Shown piece after piece: positions 1 to 8,214 of a DNA stretch of 64,000 bases. This DNA is from Microbacterium pygmaeum. GTDB lineage: Bacteria; Actinomycetota; Actinomycetes; Actinomycetales; Microbacteriaceae. A model generated the notes under the pieces. The model saw only the letters and a program-made list of their open reading frames with translations. It was not told the DNA's origin and did no database searches. Both the position numbers and the translations under genes were made by a program. The stretch lies in NCBI RefSeq assembly GCF_900100885.1, contig NZ_LT629692.1, forward strand, positions 186,001-250,000, read 5' to 3'. Positions within the stretch are counted from its first letter, which is position 1. Each line of letters begins with the position of its first letter.

Positions 1-511
1 AGCTGAGGTGCACGCCGTTCAGTTCGAGGTACAGCTGGCGCTCGGTGATCGAGAGCGTCATGGTGTTCCGGCGCTCCAGCGCGGCGACTGCGCCGTCGAC
101 GAAGCCGGGATCGAAGCTGTGCAGCACGATCGACTCGGACCGGTGGATCCGCTTGCCGACCCACGGCGCCAGCACTTTGGCCGGATCACGGTGCGTGTAC
201 ACCGTGGTCCGGTCTGCCAGCTTGCTGCCGTAGTGCAGGCGTTCCGCGTCAGGGGCACCCACCTCGATCCACGCCGTGATGCGACCGGTCAGATCGCGGA
301 TCAGGACGGCCGGCTCGTTCGTCGCCGAGATCCCCTCGCCGAAGACGATGCCATCGTCGAACTCGAGGCAGTACGCCAGCACCCGGGTCATCATGTAAGC
401 GTCGGTCTCGGACGGATGCCGCGCCGCGCGCAGACTCAGCTCGTCGTAGATCCCGCGGTCGACGTCGGCCAGCTGCACGGCGAACGTGTACATCACTGCG
501 CCTGCGGCCAT
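1..511 (-). CDS. yaeQ: YaeQ family protein, 3' part cut off by window edge
   Basis: Reading the minus strand from the ATG at 511 gives an open frame that runs off the left edge (about 170 residues seen; the family is about 180). The N-terminus reads as MYTFAVQLADVDRG, followed by an HPSETDAYMMTRVLAYCLEF-like block and a long TITERQLYLELN-like strand near the end, which is the YaeQ signature. YaeQ proteins have a PD-(D/E)XK nuclease-like fold but no settled function. The gene is divergent from the PhzF gene at 659. An alternative start lies at 493. Only the last few residues should be missing. Confidence 0.8.
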   Translation of the reverse strand, partial: MAAGAVMYTFAVQLADVDRGIYDELSLRAARHPSETDAYMMTRVLAYCLEFDDGIVFGEGISATNEPAVLIRDLTGRITAWIEVGAPDAERLHYGSKLADRTTVYTHRDPAKVLAPWVGKRIHRSESIVLHSFDPGFVDGAVAALERRNTMTLSITERQLYLELNGVHLS

Positions 512-658
512 AGCGCCCGAGCCTACTGCCCCTTGTCGACGACGGATCCCGCAATGCACGCGGAGGGGCGGCTACATGCGCGAGCGGCCTCGGCACCCGC
601 TTCTGGCACATCCCGTGATCGTCTCGCGGCTGCAGTGCCGCCCTGTAAGAATCGATCC

Positions 659-1336
659 GTGAGCATTCTTGCGAACGTCGTGGACGTGTTCGTCGACGAC
701 AAGGGACAGCATGGCAATCCGCTCGGCATCCTCTGGGCGTCCTCATCGACACGCAAGCAGGAGCAGCAGATCGCGGCCGACCTCGGCTTCAGCGAGACGA
801 TCTTCATCGACGGCGTCGACGGTGTCGCGACCGCCCGGATCTTCACCCCGACCCAGGAACTGCCTTTCGCCGGGCACCCGACCGTGGGCCTGGCGGCGTG
901 GCTGCGCAGCAACGGCGACGAGGTGAAGGCGATTCACGTCCCCGCGGGAAGCGTGCGGGTTCGTTTCGACGGCGAACGCACATTCGTCACGGCGATGCCG
1001 GAGTGGACGCCGGCCTTCGAGTTCCAGCAGCTGGATTCGGCCCACGAGCTGCGCGCCGTCGACCCCGATGCGTTCGCGCAGGGGCTGCATTACCTGTGGG
1101 CATGGATCGATGAGGACCAGCACCGGGTGCGGGCGCGCATGTTCGCCCCGGATCTGGGAATCCGCGAGGACGAAGCCACCGGAGCCGCCGCGGTGCGGCT
1201 CAGCGCGGAGCTGGGTCGCGACCTGCAGATCGTGCAGGGACAGGGATCGCTGCTGCACACGCACGTGCGGTATCTCGGCCAGCAGATCGAGGTGGGCGGC
1301 AACGTGTCGGACGCCCGCACGCTCGAGCTGCGCTGA
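659..1336 (+). CDS. PhzF family protein (phenazine biosynthesis-like isomerase fold)
   Basis: The frame is open far upstream, but the PhzF fold begins at the GTG at 659 (MSILANVVDVFVDD). The product is 225 residues, with the family blocks GNPLG near residue 19, SETIF near 45, FTPTQELPFAGHPTVG near 61-76 and EDEATGAAA near 170. The last block normally carries the catalytic Glu region of the second half. Family members isomerise or epimerise small metabolites; the substrate here is unknown. At 225 residues it is shorter than the usual 260-300, with the loss between the two half-domains. No strong Shine-Dalgarno precedes the GTG, so the exact start is uncertain. Confidence 0.8.
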   Translation: MSILANVVDVFVDDKGQHGNPLGILWASSSTRKQEQQIAADLGFSETIFIDGVDGVATARIFTPTQELPFAGHPTVGLAAWLRSNGDEVKAIHVPAGSVRVRFDGERTFVTAMPEWTPAFEFQQLDSAHELRAVDPDAFAQGLHYLWAWIDEDQHRVRARMFAPDLGIREDEATGAAAVRLSAELGRDLQIVQGQGSLLHTHVRYLGQQIEVGGNVSDARTLELR

Positions 1337-1370
1337 GACACACGCTCTGCCGCGCCACCGGAACCACTGC

Positions 1371-1396
1371 AGGGGTGGATCACCGGGCCATGGCTG
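1371..1396 (+). promoter_or_regulatory. Promoter-proximal box shared with the SDR gene
   Basis: AGGGGTGGATC begins exactly 70 nt before the ATG of the XRE regulator gene. The same 11 bases begin exactly 70 nt before the ATG of the following SDR gene (2299). The match continues imperfectly for about 15 more bases. Identical spacing and sequence suggest a common operator or promoter, plausibly bound by the XRE protein itself (inference). Confidence 0.45.
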
Positions 1397-1440
1397 GCGC
1401 CCGCGCCCACCCGTACGCTGGCAGGCGGGAGGGCGGTGGC

Positions 1441-2274
1441 ATGGATCGCGAAGGACTGGCGTTCCTGCGGCGCCGGCGCGAGTCGCTGCAGCCGGAGGAC
1501 GTCGGGCTCACACGCGGCCCGCGGCGGCGCACGGACGGCCTGCGCCGCGAAGAGGTCGCCGCGCTCTCCCACATGTCCACGGACTACTACGCACGGCTGG
1601 AGCGGGCGACCGGTCCGCAGCCCTCGGAGCAGATGATGGCCTCGATCGCCCAGGGCCTGCACCTGACGGTCGGCGAGCGCGACCACATCTTCCGCCTGGC
1701 CGGGCACAACCCGCCGGCACGCGGATCCTCCAGCGACCACGTCAGCCCGGGCTTGCTGCGCATCTTCGACCGACTCCAGGACACGCCCGCCGAGATCGTC
1801 AGCGAAGTCGGGGAGACACTGCGGCAGACGCCCACCGGGGTGGCACTCCTGGGAAGCGCGTCGAATCGCGAGGGTCCTGCACGCAGCATCGGGTACCGGT
1901 GGTTCAGCGACCCCGCCGCGCGTGCGCCGTACCCGCCCGAGGAGCAGGCTCTGCTCTCCCGCGTATACGCGGCCGGCCTGCGTGAGCTCGTGACGCTCCG
2001 CGGCCCTGGATCGCGCGCCGCGGAGCTCGCCGAGCTGCTGCTCGCACAGAGTTCCGAATTCCGCCGGCTCTGGGACCTGCACGAGGTCGGTCTGCGGCCG
2101 CCTGACCTCAAGCGCTTCACGCACCCCGAGGTCGGAGAGCTGGAGCTGAACTGCCAGACGCTGATCGATCCGGATCAGTCGCATCGGCTGCTCGTCTACA
2201 CCGCCGAGCCCGGCAGCACCAGCTACGAGAAGCTGCGCCTGCTGTCGGTGATCGGCGCGCAGTCGCTGGCCTGA
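1441..2274 (+). CDS. XRE family transcriptional regulator with MmyB-like ligand domain
   Basis: The 277-residue DNA-binding regulator starts at the ATG at 1441, behind a GGAGGG-like stretch. Residues about 1-75 form the XRE helix-turn-helix of the GPRRRTDGLRREEVAALSHMS type. The C-terminal two thirds match the MmyB-like ligand-binding domain (DLHEVGLRPPDLKRFTHPEVG, then ELNCQTLIDPDQSHRLLVYT). Actinobacterial regulators of this kind usually sit beside, and control, a short-chain dehydrogenase, as here. The ligand is unknown; fatty-acid-like ligands are suggested for the domain. Confidence 0.9.
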   Translation: MDREGLAFLRRRRESLQPEDVGLTRGPRRRTDGLRREEVAALSHMSTDYYARLERATGPQPSEQMMASIAQGLHLTVGERDHIFRLAGHNPPARGSSSDHVSPGLLRIFDRLQDTPAEIVSEVGETLRQTPTGVALLGSASNREGPARSIGYRWFSDPAARAPYPPEEQALLSRVYAAGLRELVTLRGPGSRAAELAELLLAQSSEFRRLWDLHEVGLRPPDLKRFTHPEVGELELNCQTLIDPDQSHRLLVYTAEPGSTSYEKLRLLSVIGAQSLA

Positions 2275-2298
2275 CCCTCCCCCGCACGCCTGCGCCCG

Positions 2299-2324
2299 AG
2301 GGGTGGATCGCGGGTCAGTGGATG
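2299..2324 (+). promoter_or_regulatory. Second copy of the AGGGGTGGATC box
   Basis: The first 11 bases (2299-2309) are identical to the box at 1371, and the spacing to the downstream ATG (2369) is the same 70 nt. It lies in the short gap after the XRE gene, so the SDR gene probably has its own promoter under the same control. Confidence 0.45.
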
Positions 2325-2368
2325 AGGAGGCACTGCATCCTTCCGCGGGGCGGCGCGAGGGTGGTCTC

Positions 2369-3295
2369 ATGACTACCGAACTTCAGATCCCCGACCTGAC
2401 CGGCCGCCTCGCCGTCGTCACCGGCGCAAGCGACGGCATCGGGCGGGTGATCGCGACCCGACTCGCTGCCGCCGGCGCCGAGGTGGTGCTGCCCGTCCGC
2501 ACGATCGCCAAGGGCGAGGCATCCGCAGATCTCATCCGCAGCCGGGTGCCGGGCGCCCGCGTGACCATCCGCGCACTCGACCTTTCGTCACTCGAGTCGG
2601 TTGCCGCCCTCGTGGACGCGCTCGCCGCCGAGGGCCGGCCGATCCAGCTGCTCGTCAACAATGCCGGGGTGATGACGCCGCCGGACCATCAGGCCACTCG
2701 CGACGGCTTCGAGTTGCAGTTCGGCACCAACCACCTGGGCCATTTCACACTGACCCTCGGGCTGCTGCCGCTACTGCGTGCAGGGCGCGCCCGGGTCACG
2801 CACCAGACCAGCGTGGCGGCACGCAGCGGTGGGATCAACTGGAGCGACCCGAACTGGGAACGCACGTACGACGGCATGAAGGCGTACGCCCAGTCGAAGA
2901 TCGCCGTCGGACTCTTCGCCCGTGACCTCGACGCGCGCAGCCGCACCGAGGGATGGGGGGTGACCAGCAACCTGGCGCACCCGGGAGTCTCGCCCACCAA
3001 TCTGCTCGCAGCGCAGCCCGCGATGGGCCGCGAACGGGCGACCGGCGCACGACGCCTGATCCAGCTGATGTCGCGCGTGGGGATCACGGGCACCGTGGAC
3101 AGCGCGGCGCTGCCCGCCCTGCTGGCCGCAGCCGACGCGCACGCCGGCGGCGACGAATTCTACGGTCCGAAGCGCGTCATCGGGGGACCGCCGGTACGCC
3201 AGGACCTGTGGGCGCCGTTGCGCAGCATGGAGGATGCGCAACGGCTGTGGGACCTGTCGGCTCGACTCGTCGGCCCACGATTCGCACAGTCGTAG
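2369..3295 (+). CDS. SDR family NAD(P)-dependent oxidoreductase
   Basis: A 308-residue short-chain dehydrogenase. It shows the cofactor motif TGASDGIG near residue 17, NNAG near 95, and the catalytic YAQSK (Tyr-x-x-x-Lys) near 175. The C-terminal part resembles the retinol-dehydrogenase-like branch common in actinobacteria (GPKRVIGGPP, WDLSARLVG). The start at 2369 follows a GCGAGGGTGG stretch. It is probably controlled by the XRE regulator just upstream through the shared box. The substrate cannot be told from sequence. Confidence 0.9.
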   Translation: MTTELQIPDLTGRLAVVTGASDGIGRVIATRLAAAGAEVVLPVRTIAKGEASADLIRSRVPGARVTIRALDLSSLESVAALVDALAAEGRPIQLLVNNAGVMTPPDHQATRDGFELQFGTNHLGHFTLTLGLLPLLRAGRARVTHQTSVAARSGGINWSDPNWERTYDGMKAYAQSKIAVGLFARDLDARSRTEGWGVTSNLAHPGVSPTNLLAAQPAMGRERATGARRLIQLMSRVGITGTVDSAALPALLAAADAHAGGDEFYGPKRVIGGPPVRQDLWAPLRSMEDAQRLWDLSARLVGPRFAQS

Positions 3296-3394
3296 CCGCG
3301 GTGTGGCGATCCATCGAGCGCAGGCGACCCCGTAGCGACAGCTGGCCGAGCGCTCTACCGTGGACGGAGGTCGGCACACGGAGGGAGCGGCCGC

Positions 3395-4003
3395 ATGAGC
3401 GATCGGTCGAAAGTCGTCGTCGAGATGTCGATGTCGCTGGACGGTTTCGTCGCGACGCCCGAGCATTCCACAGAACACGTGCACGCCTGGTACGACGGCG
3501 GGGAGGTCGCGGTGCAGATGCCGCACAGCGATCTCACGTTCCACGTCGATGAGGTCAGCGCCCCGATCGTGCGCGCCGCCTTCGAGCTCGGCGCGAACGT
3601 CACCGGGCGGGTGACCTTCGATGACGCCGAGGCGTGGGGCGGCGAGGATCCGATGGGGATCCCGAGCTTCATCGTCACCCATGAGGTGCCGGAGGAGTGG
3701 CGCGATTGCGAGAGCCCCTTCACCTTCGTGACGGACGGGGTCGAGAGCGCGATCCGCCAGGCCAAGGCCGCGGCGATCGGCGACAGGCCCGTCGGAGTGG
3801 CCGGTGGAGACATCGCCATGCAGTGCCTGCGACTCGGGCTGCTCGATGAGCTCTGGATCCATCTGACTCCCGTACTGCTCGGTCGCGGCATCCGCCTGTT
3901 CGATGAGCTCGACGGATCACCGGTTCAGCTCGAACAGCAGCGGGTCGTCGTGGGGACGGGCGTCACGCACCTCTTCTACGACGTGATCGGACCGGCTGAG
4001 TGA
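3395..4003 (+). CDS. Dihydrofolate reductase family protein (RibD C-terminal fold)
   Basis: 202 residues with the pattern of the DHFR/RibD-C superfamily: an N-terminal VVVEMSMSLDGFVATPEH strand-loop, TGRVTFDDAE in the middle, GVAGGDIAMQCLRLGLLDEL near residue 130-150, and LTPVLLGRGIRLFD near 160. These stand-alone reductases bind NADPH; their substrates are mostly unknown, and the protein is not the housekeeping FolA. A GGAGGGA ribosome site precedes the ATG. The methyltransferase gene follows after 10 nt, so the two are probably co-transcribed. Confidence 0.9.
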   Translation: MSDRSKVVVEMSMSLDGFVATPEHSTEHVHAWYDGGEVAVQMPHSDLTFHVDEVSAPIVRAAFELGANVTGRVTFDDAEAWGGEDPMGIPSFIVTHEVPEEWRDCESPFTFVTDGVESAIRQAKAAAIGDRPVGVAGGDIAMQCLRLGLLDELWIHLTPVLLGRGIRLFDELDGSPVQLEQQRVVVGTGVTHLFYDVIGPAE

Positions 4004-4013
4004 GGGCGATGAG

Positions 4014-4805
4014 ATGGACCGATACGCACTTCCGCACGATCTGAGCGGCGAACCCGACCGTCTCGCCCTGATGTCGCAGATGCTCGACCCGCAGCTGTTC
4101 TTCCGCCTGCGGCAGATCGGCGTCGGGCAAGGGTGGCGCTGTCTCGAAGTCGGCGCGGGCAACGGCAGCGTCTCCCGATGGCTGGGCCAACAGGTCGGGG
4201 AGACCGGCTCGGTGATCGTCAGCGATCTCACGCCCGACCTGATCCGGGCAGTGGAGGCGCCCAACGTCGAGGTGAAGGCGATCGACGTGACCAGCGACGA
4301 ACTCGGATCCGGGTACGACCTCGTGGTCGCGCGGGCTCTGCTGCACCATCTCCCGGGCCGCACGGCCGTCCTCGGCCGACTGGCTGAGGCGGTGGGGGAG
4401 GGCGGATGGCTCGTGCTGGAAGAGCCCGACTTCCATCCGGTGCTCGCAACCGACAATCCGGAACTGCGTGACTTCTGGGAGGGCTGGCTGGCATGGGCGG
4501 CGAGCGAGGACATCGACTATTTCGTCGGTCGTCGCATCGCTGCCCGCATGATCGCACTCGGCCTGCAAGACGTGCGGGCCTGGGGAGAGACGATCCTGTA
4601 CCGCGGCGGCTCGCTCACCGCGCGCTACCTCTCCTCGACCATGCATGAGTTGCACGACCGCCTCCTGGCATCCGGCTTCATCTCTCCACGCGTCTGGGAC
4701 GACGCGATGGCGCTGTTCGAGAACGAAGACTTCTGGAGCTGGCAGAACAGCTACGTCACGACGGTGGGCCGCCGAGCGGCCGGCCGCGGCCGGCGCGGCA
4801 GCTGA
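4014..4805 (+). CDS. Class I SAM-dependent methyltransferase
   Basis: 263 residues. Motif I (EVGAGNGSVSRWL near residue 44) binds SAM, followed by the acidic strand end IVSDLTPD and the motif IV-like LVVARALLHHLPG near 108. The C-terminal half shows no recognisable substrate domain. The 3' end overlaps the convergent histidine kinase gene by 55 bp (4751-4805), an unusually long tail-to-tail overlap. The substrate is unknown; a small molecule is more likely than DNA, since there are no DNA-methylase motifs. Confidence 0.88.
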   Translation: MDRYALPHDLSGEPDRLALMSQMLDPQLFFRLRQIGVGQGWRCLEVGAGNGSVSRWLGQQVGETGSVIVSDLTPDLIRAVEAPNVEVKAIDVTSDELGSGYDLVVARALLHHLPGRTAVLGRLAEAVGEGGWLVLEEPDFHPVLATDNPELRDFWEGWLAWAASEDIDYFVGRRIAARMIALGLQDVRAWGETILYRGGSLTARYLSSTMHELHDRLLASGFISPRVWDDAMALFENEDFWSWQNSYVTTVGRRAAGRGRRGS

Positions 4806-5863
4806 ACGGTCACCCGCAGACCACCCTCCGGCAGCGCGACGATATCCAGCGCACCGTCGTGCGCGTCGGTGATGCTCTTCACGATCGCGAGTCCGAGGCC
4901 GACCCCGGTGTCGTCGGCGCGGATGCGCTCGGTGCCGCGCTGGAACGGTTCGGTCAGCGTGGCGACGAGCGGCGCTGGAAGGACGGGACCGGAATTCTCC
5001 ACGGTCAGCACGGCCGCCTCGCGGCGTATCGCGGTCGTGACGGTCGCGACCCCACCGTCCGGACCGTTGTGCACGATCCCGTTGTGCAGGAGATTCGTGG
5101 TCAGCTGCAGCAGCAGCGCGGGCGATCCGACCGCCGGCGTGACATCCCCGTCGGTCTCGATGACCACGCGTCGCGCTTCGGCGAGCGGCAGAAGGGTCTC
5201 GGCTGCCTCCTCGGCCAGCAGCGACAGATCCACCGCCTCGCGCACGAACGCGCGCCGGTCGGTGCGACTCAGGACCAGCAGCGCCTCGGTGAGCTCGATG
5301 GCCCGCGCGTTCACCGCGTACAGCCGGTCCAGCAGCGGGTCGGGTCCGCGGTCGGCGTCGCTCCGCGCCACATCCAGCAGCGTCTGCGAGATCGCCAGGG
5401 GGGTGCGCAACTCGTGCGAGGCGTTCGCTGCGAAGCGCTGCTGCTCGGCGACGTGGGCCTCGAGGCGGGCGAGCATCGCGTCGAAGCTGTCGGCCAGTTC
5501 GCGGAACTCGTCGTCGGGGCCTTCGAGGTCGATCCGGTGCGAGAGCGACCCCTCCCCCACCTTGCGGGTCGCGGCGGTGATGCGCGCCAGCGGAGCCAGC
5601 ATCCGGCCCGCCAGGATCCACCCGCCGACCAGCCCGAACACCAGCAGGAACACCAGCGCCCACGCTGCGGGCGGGACGAATGCCCGCACCAGGTCTCCGC
5701 GGTTGGGGATGAACGGTCCGTCGCCCGAGATCGGACCCGACGGCACGTAGCGCAACAGGAACACCCACACCACGGCGAGCAGGAGTCCGCCGGCCACCAG
5801 CAGGAAGCCCGCGTAGCTCAGGGTGAGCTTGACCCGGACGCTGAGCCCGCGCTCTCTGATCAT
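4751..5863 (-). CDS. Sensor histidine kinase (HAMP-HisKA-HATPase)
   Basis: 370 residues from the ATG at 5863. A transmembrane helix lies near residues 10-32 (LTLSYAGFLLVAGGLLL), then a short extracytoplasmic loop of about 30 residues, a second helix near 62-82 and a HAMP linker (RMLAPLARITAATRKVGEG). The H-box is FAANASHELRTPLA near 155, followed by N-box NLLHNGIVHN and G-boxes with GVGLGLAIVKSI. Start and stop overlap the response regulator as ATGA (5860-5863), so the pair is one operon. Divergence from vanY/vanZ-like genes suggests it senses cell-wall stress. Confidence 0.92.
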   Translation of the reverse strand: MIRERGLSVRVKLTLSYAGFLLVAGGLLLAVVWVFLLRYVPSGPISGDGPFIPNRGDLVRAFVPPAAWALVFLLVFGLVGGWILAGRMLAPLARITAATRKVGEGSLSHRIDLEGPDDEFRELADSFDAMLARLEAHVAEQQRFAANASHELRTPLAISQTLLDVARSDADRGPDPLLDRLYAVNARAIELTEALLVLSRTDRRAFVREAVDLSLLAEEAAETLLPLAEARRVVIETDGDVTPAVGSPALLLQLTTNLLHNGIVHNGPDGGVATVTTAIRREAAVLTVENSGPVLPAPLVATLTEPFQRGTERIRADDTGVGLGLAIVKSITDAHDGALDIVALPEGGLRVTVQLPRRPRPAARRPTVVT

Positions 5864-6561
5864 GGGATGCTCGCCGCGGGCGCGGCATCCGTGTCCGCCG
5901 CGATCCGGTAGCCGACGCCCGGCACGGTCGCGATCACCCACGGCTCGCCGAGTCTCTTCCGAAGTGCCGAGACGGTGATGCGCACCGCGTTGGTGAACGG
6001 GTCGGCGTTCTCGTCCCACGCCCGCTCCAGCAGCTGCTCGGCGCTGACGATGCCGCCTTCGGCGGCGATCAGGACCTCCAGCACGGCGAACTGCTTGCGG
6101 GTGAGGGCGACGTACCTCCCGTCGCGGAAGACCTCGCGCCGGAACGGGTCGAGGCGCAGCCCCGCGATCTCGCGCACGGGCGGTCGGCTGTGCGCGCGCC
6201 GTCGGTCCAGAGCACGCAGCCGCAGGACGAGCTCGCGCAGCTCGAACGGCTTGGTCAGGTAGTCATCGGCTCCCAGCTCGAAGCCGGAGGCCTTGTCGTC
6301 GAGACGATCGGCGGCGGTCAGCATGAGGATCGGGATGCCGCTGCCCGAGGCGACAAGGTCTTCGGCGATCTCGTCGCCTGAAGGACCGGGGATGTCGCGG
6401 TCGAGGATCGCGATGTCATACGCGTTGATGCTCAGCAGTTCCCGCGCGGTATCGCCGTCGCCGGCGATGTCGGCGGCGATCGCTTCGAGGCGCAGCCCGT
6501 CGCGGATCGCCTCCGCCATGAAGGGCTCGTCCTCGACGATCAGCACACGCATGGGCTCCAT
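5860..6561 (-). CDS. OmpR-type response regulator
   Basis: 233 residues from the ATG at 6561, or 230 from the ATG at 6552; neither start has a clear ribosome site. The receiver domain holds the acidic pair EDEP, phospho-Asp in AILDRDIPG near residue 55, LTAAD (Thr/Ala switch) and the Lys in DDYLTKPFE. The C-terminal winged helix (residues about 130-225) shows RREVFRDGRYVALTRKQFAVLEVL and the recognition helix region VRITVSALRKRLG. It partners with the kinase immediately downstream. The likely target is the divergent vanYZ-like pair across the palindrome at 6585-6606. Confidence 0.92.
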   Translation of the reverse strand: MEPMRVLIVEDEPFMAEAIRDGLRLEAIAADIAGDGDTARELLSINAYDIAILDRDIPGPSGDEIAEDLVASGSGIPILMLTAADRLDDKASGFELGADDYLTKPFELRELVLRLRALDRRRAHSRPPVREIAGLRLDPFRREVFRDGRYVALTRKQFAVLEVLIAAEGGIVSAEQLLERAWDENADPFTNAVRITVSALRKRLGEPWVIATVPGVGYRIAADTDAAPAASIP

Positions 6562-6584
6562 GCTACGAAGCCGGCATATCGCGG

Positions 6585-6606
6585 GCGTATGCGATTGTGC
6601 ATACGC
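6585..6606. promoter_or_regulatory. Perfect palindrome in the divergent RR / vanY-like promoter
   Basis: GCGTATGC (6585-6592) and its exact reverse complement GCATACGC (6599-6606) are separated by 6 bp. The site lies 24 bp upstream of the response-regulator ATG (6561) and 33 bp upstream of the carboxypeptidase ATG (6639). It is the only symmetric element in the 77-bp gap and is a natural candidate for the response regulator's binding site (inference). Confidence 0.5.
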
Positions 6607-6638
6607 TCCGGCAACAGCGCCTCGCCTGGAGTGGGTGC

Positions 6639-7301
6639 ATGACGCAGACGACTCGGATACGCCCACGCCGGATCCTCGCCACCGGAGCGGCCACGGTCCT
6701 GATGGCCAGTGCCGCGATCGCGGGGATCGTCGCTTCGCAGGCGGCATCGTCGGGAGAGGCGCCGACGTTCTCCTCGACGGTGACCCCGGCGTTCGACGAC
6801 GGGCCCCACCAAGGGTCACCTGGCGTACCGGGCGGTGCGGGTGGTCTCACCGAGGCGGACGGCATCCTGCCGGACGGGGTCGGCGTCTTCGATGGCGAGT
6901 ACCCGGCCGTGGCGAATATCCACGCCGACCTGCTGAAGGCGGTGCGCGCGGCCGCCGATGATGCGTCGGCGGACGGCATCCGCTTCATCGTCAACAGCGG
7001 CTGGCGATCGGCGGCGTACCAGGATCAGCTGCTGCAGGATGCGCTCGCGCAGTACGGCTCCGAGTCGGAGGCGGCGCGGTGGGTGCTCACCGCGGAGACG
7101 TCAGCCCACGTGGCGGGCGATGCGATCGACATCGGGCCGGTCGATGCGCAGTCCTGGCTGTCGCAGTACGGCGCGGCCTACGGACTGTGCCAGACCTACG
7201 CGAACGAGATGTGGCATTTCGAGCTGCGACCCGAGGCGATCACCGACGGCTGCCCGGCGTCGTACTCCGATCCGACCGAGGATCCGAGGACGCAGCGATG
7301 A
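6639..7301 (+). CDS. VanY-like D-alanyl-D-alanine carboxypeptidase (peptidase M15B)
   Basis: 220 residues. An N-terminal signal/anchor helix (residues about 12-35, ILATGAATVLMASAAIAGIV) exports the protein, and a Gly/Pro-rich linker follows. The M15 domain carries SGWRSAAYQ near 125, the zinc ligands in SAHVAGDAIDIG (His and Asp) near 155 and EMWHFEL (catalytic Glu, His ligand) near 185. Family members trim the terminal D-Ala from peptidoglycan stem peptides. The start is at 6639 behind a GGAG. It overlaps the VanZ-like gene by 4 bp (ATGA). No vanHAX ligase genes are nearby, so full glycopeptide resistance is not indicated. Confidence 0.9.
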   Translation: MTQTTRIRPRRILATGAATVLMASAAIAGIVASQAASSGEAPTFSSTVTPAFDDGPHQGSPGVPGGAGGLTEADGILPDGVGVFDGEYPAVANIHADLLKAVRAAADDASADGIRFIVNSGWRSAAYQDQLLQDALAQYGSESEAARWVLTAETSAHVAGDAIDIGPVDAQSWLSQYGAAYGLCQTYANEMWHFELRPEAITDGCPASYSDPTEDPRTQR

Positions 7302-7855
7302 CCGTCTACCGGGATGCCGCCATTCGGCCGCGGCACGTGCTGGTGACGGGAATGTTCGTCGCGTATCTGGCCCTGCTCGTGTGGCTCGTTCTCTTCAAGC
7401 TGCACGCACCGTACATCGGCGGCGCCGAGGATCGGACGCTCAAGCTCGTCCCGTTCGTGGCCGCCGACGGTCTCGGCTCGAACGCGCCTCGGGAGGTCCT
7501 GGCGAATCTCGTTCTCTTCGTGCCGTTCGGCATCCTGATGGGTCTGATCGCGCCGTCCTGGTCGTGGTGGAAGACGCTCGGCAGCGTGGCGCTGTTCAGC
7601 GCCGCGCTCGAGACCGCGCAGTGGGTTCTCGCGATCGGGGCAGCGGATCTGACCGACGTGATCGTCAACACCGCGGGCGGCGTGCTGGGGATGCTGCTGC
7701 TCGGACTGAGCCGCCTCGCGTTCGGACCGCGGGCCCGGGGCGCCTGGGCGGTGATCGTCGCGATCGGTCTGGTGGGCGCGGTCCTCGCGCTCGCGCTCTC
7801 GGCGTTGGATCCGGCTCCCGGCGGGCTCGCCCCGCTCAAGTTCGCAGCGGGGTGA
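7298..7855 (+). CDS. VanZ family membrane protein
   Basis: 185 residues with about five hydrophobic helices. The first (residues about 12-30) is followed by the VanZ-type block LKLVPFVAADG and the conserved NLVLFVPFGILMGL near 75, then ETAQWVLAIGAADLTDVIVNTAGG near 105-130. VanZ-like proteins are membrane proteins linked to teicoplanin tolerance and cell-envelope stress; the biochemical activity is unresolved. It is translationally coupled to the carboxypeptidase gene. Confidence 0.88.
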   Translation: MTVYRDAAIRPRHVLVTGMFVAYLALLVWLVLFKLHAPYIGGAEDRTLKLVPFVAADGLGSNAPREVLANLVLFVPFGILMGLIAPSWSWWKTLGSVALFSAALETAQWVLAIGAADLTDVIVNTAGGVLGMLLLGLSRLAFGPRARGAWAVIVAIGLVGAVLALALSALDPAPGGLAPLKFAAG

Positions 7856-7990
7856 TCCCCTGCGCCTCCCGCGGGAATGTCGCGAGGTGCGGCGCGTTCG
7901 ACTCCGACGGTTCCATTCCAGCTTCCCTTCGTCCGTGCGACCGGGCGGTCAACGCCCAGTGTGCCCGGTGGGGACGCCCCGCTGCGGATT

Positions 7991-8119
7991 TCAGGGAAGC
8001 CGGACGAGATCGCGCCGGGTCGCCACCGCGTGGTAGCCGTCGCGGACGACCTCGATAAGCGTCGCGGCGACCGCGGCGAGCACGACGACGGCGATGATGA
8101 TGAGCAGGATGATTGCCAT
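7991..8119 (-). CDS. Small single-pass membrane protein, 42 aa
   Basis: The ATG at 8119 is preceded by GGAGG with a 5-nt spacer, which supports translation. The product has an N-terminal helix of about 22 aliphatic residues, then a short positively charged tail (VATRRDLVRLP). I do not recognise a family. Charge distribution suggests the N-terminus outside and the tail in the cytoplasm. It stands alone between vanZ-like (convergent) and the LuxR gene. Confidence 0.55.
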   Translation of the reverse strand: MAIILLIIIAVVVLAAVAATLIEVVRDGYHAVATRRDLVRLP

Positions 8120-8214
8120 GACAGCCTCCGATGACGGGTTCTTCGTTGAACCCGACGTTCGTCTCTGAGGTAGCAGGAATGCATGGGGCACCTGCCGTAT
8201 CCTCTGTGCGCTGC

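Noticed and set aside
8..658. Long plus-strand open frame in front of the PhzF gene
   Set aside because: It is antisense to the clear yaeQ fragment, and the encoded residues match nothing; the PhzF fold begins at 659.
4751..7855. Full vancomycin-resistance operon
   Set aside because: No D-Ala-D-Lac/Ser ligase, VanH or VanX gene is present; only regulator, VanY-like and VanZ-like genes are seen.
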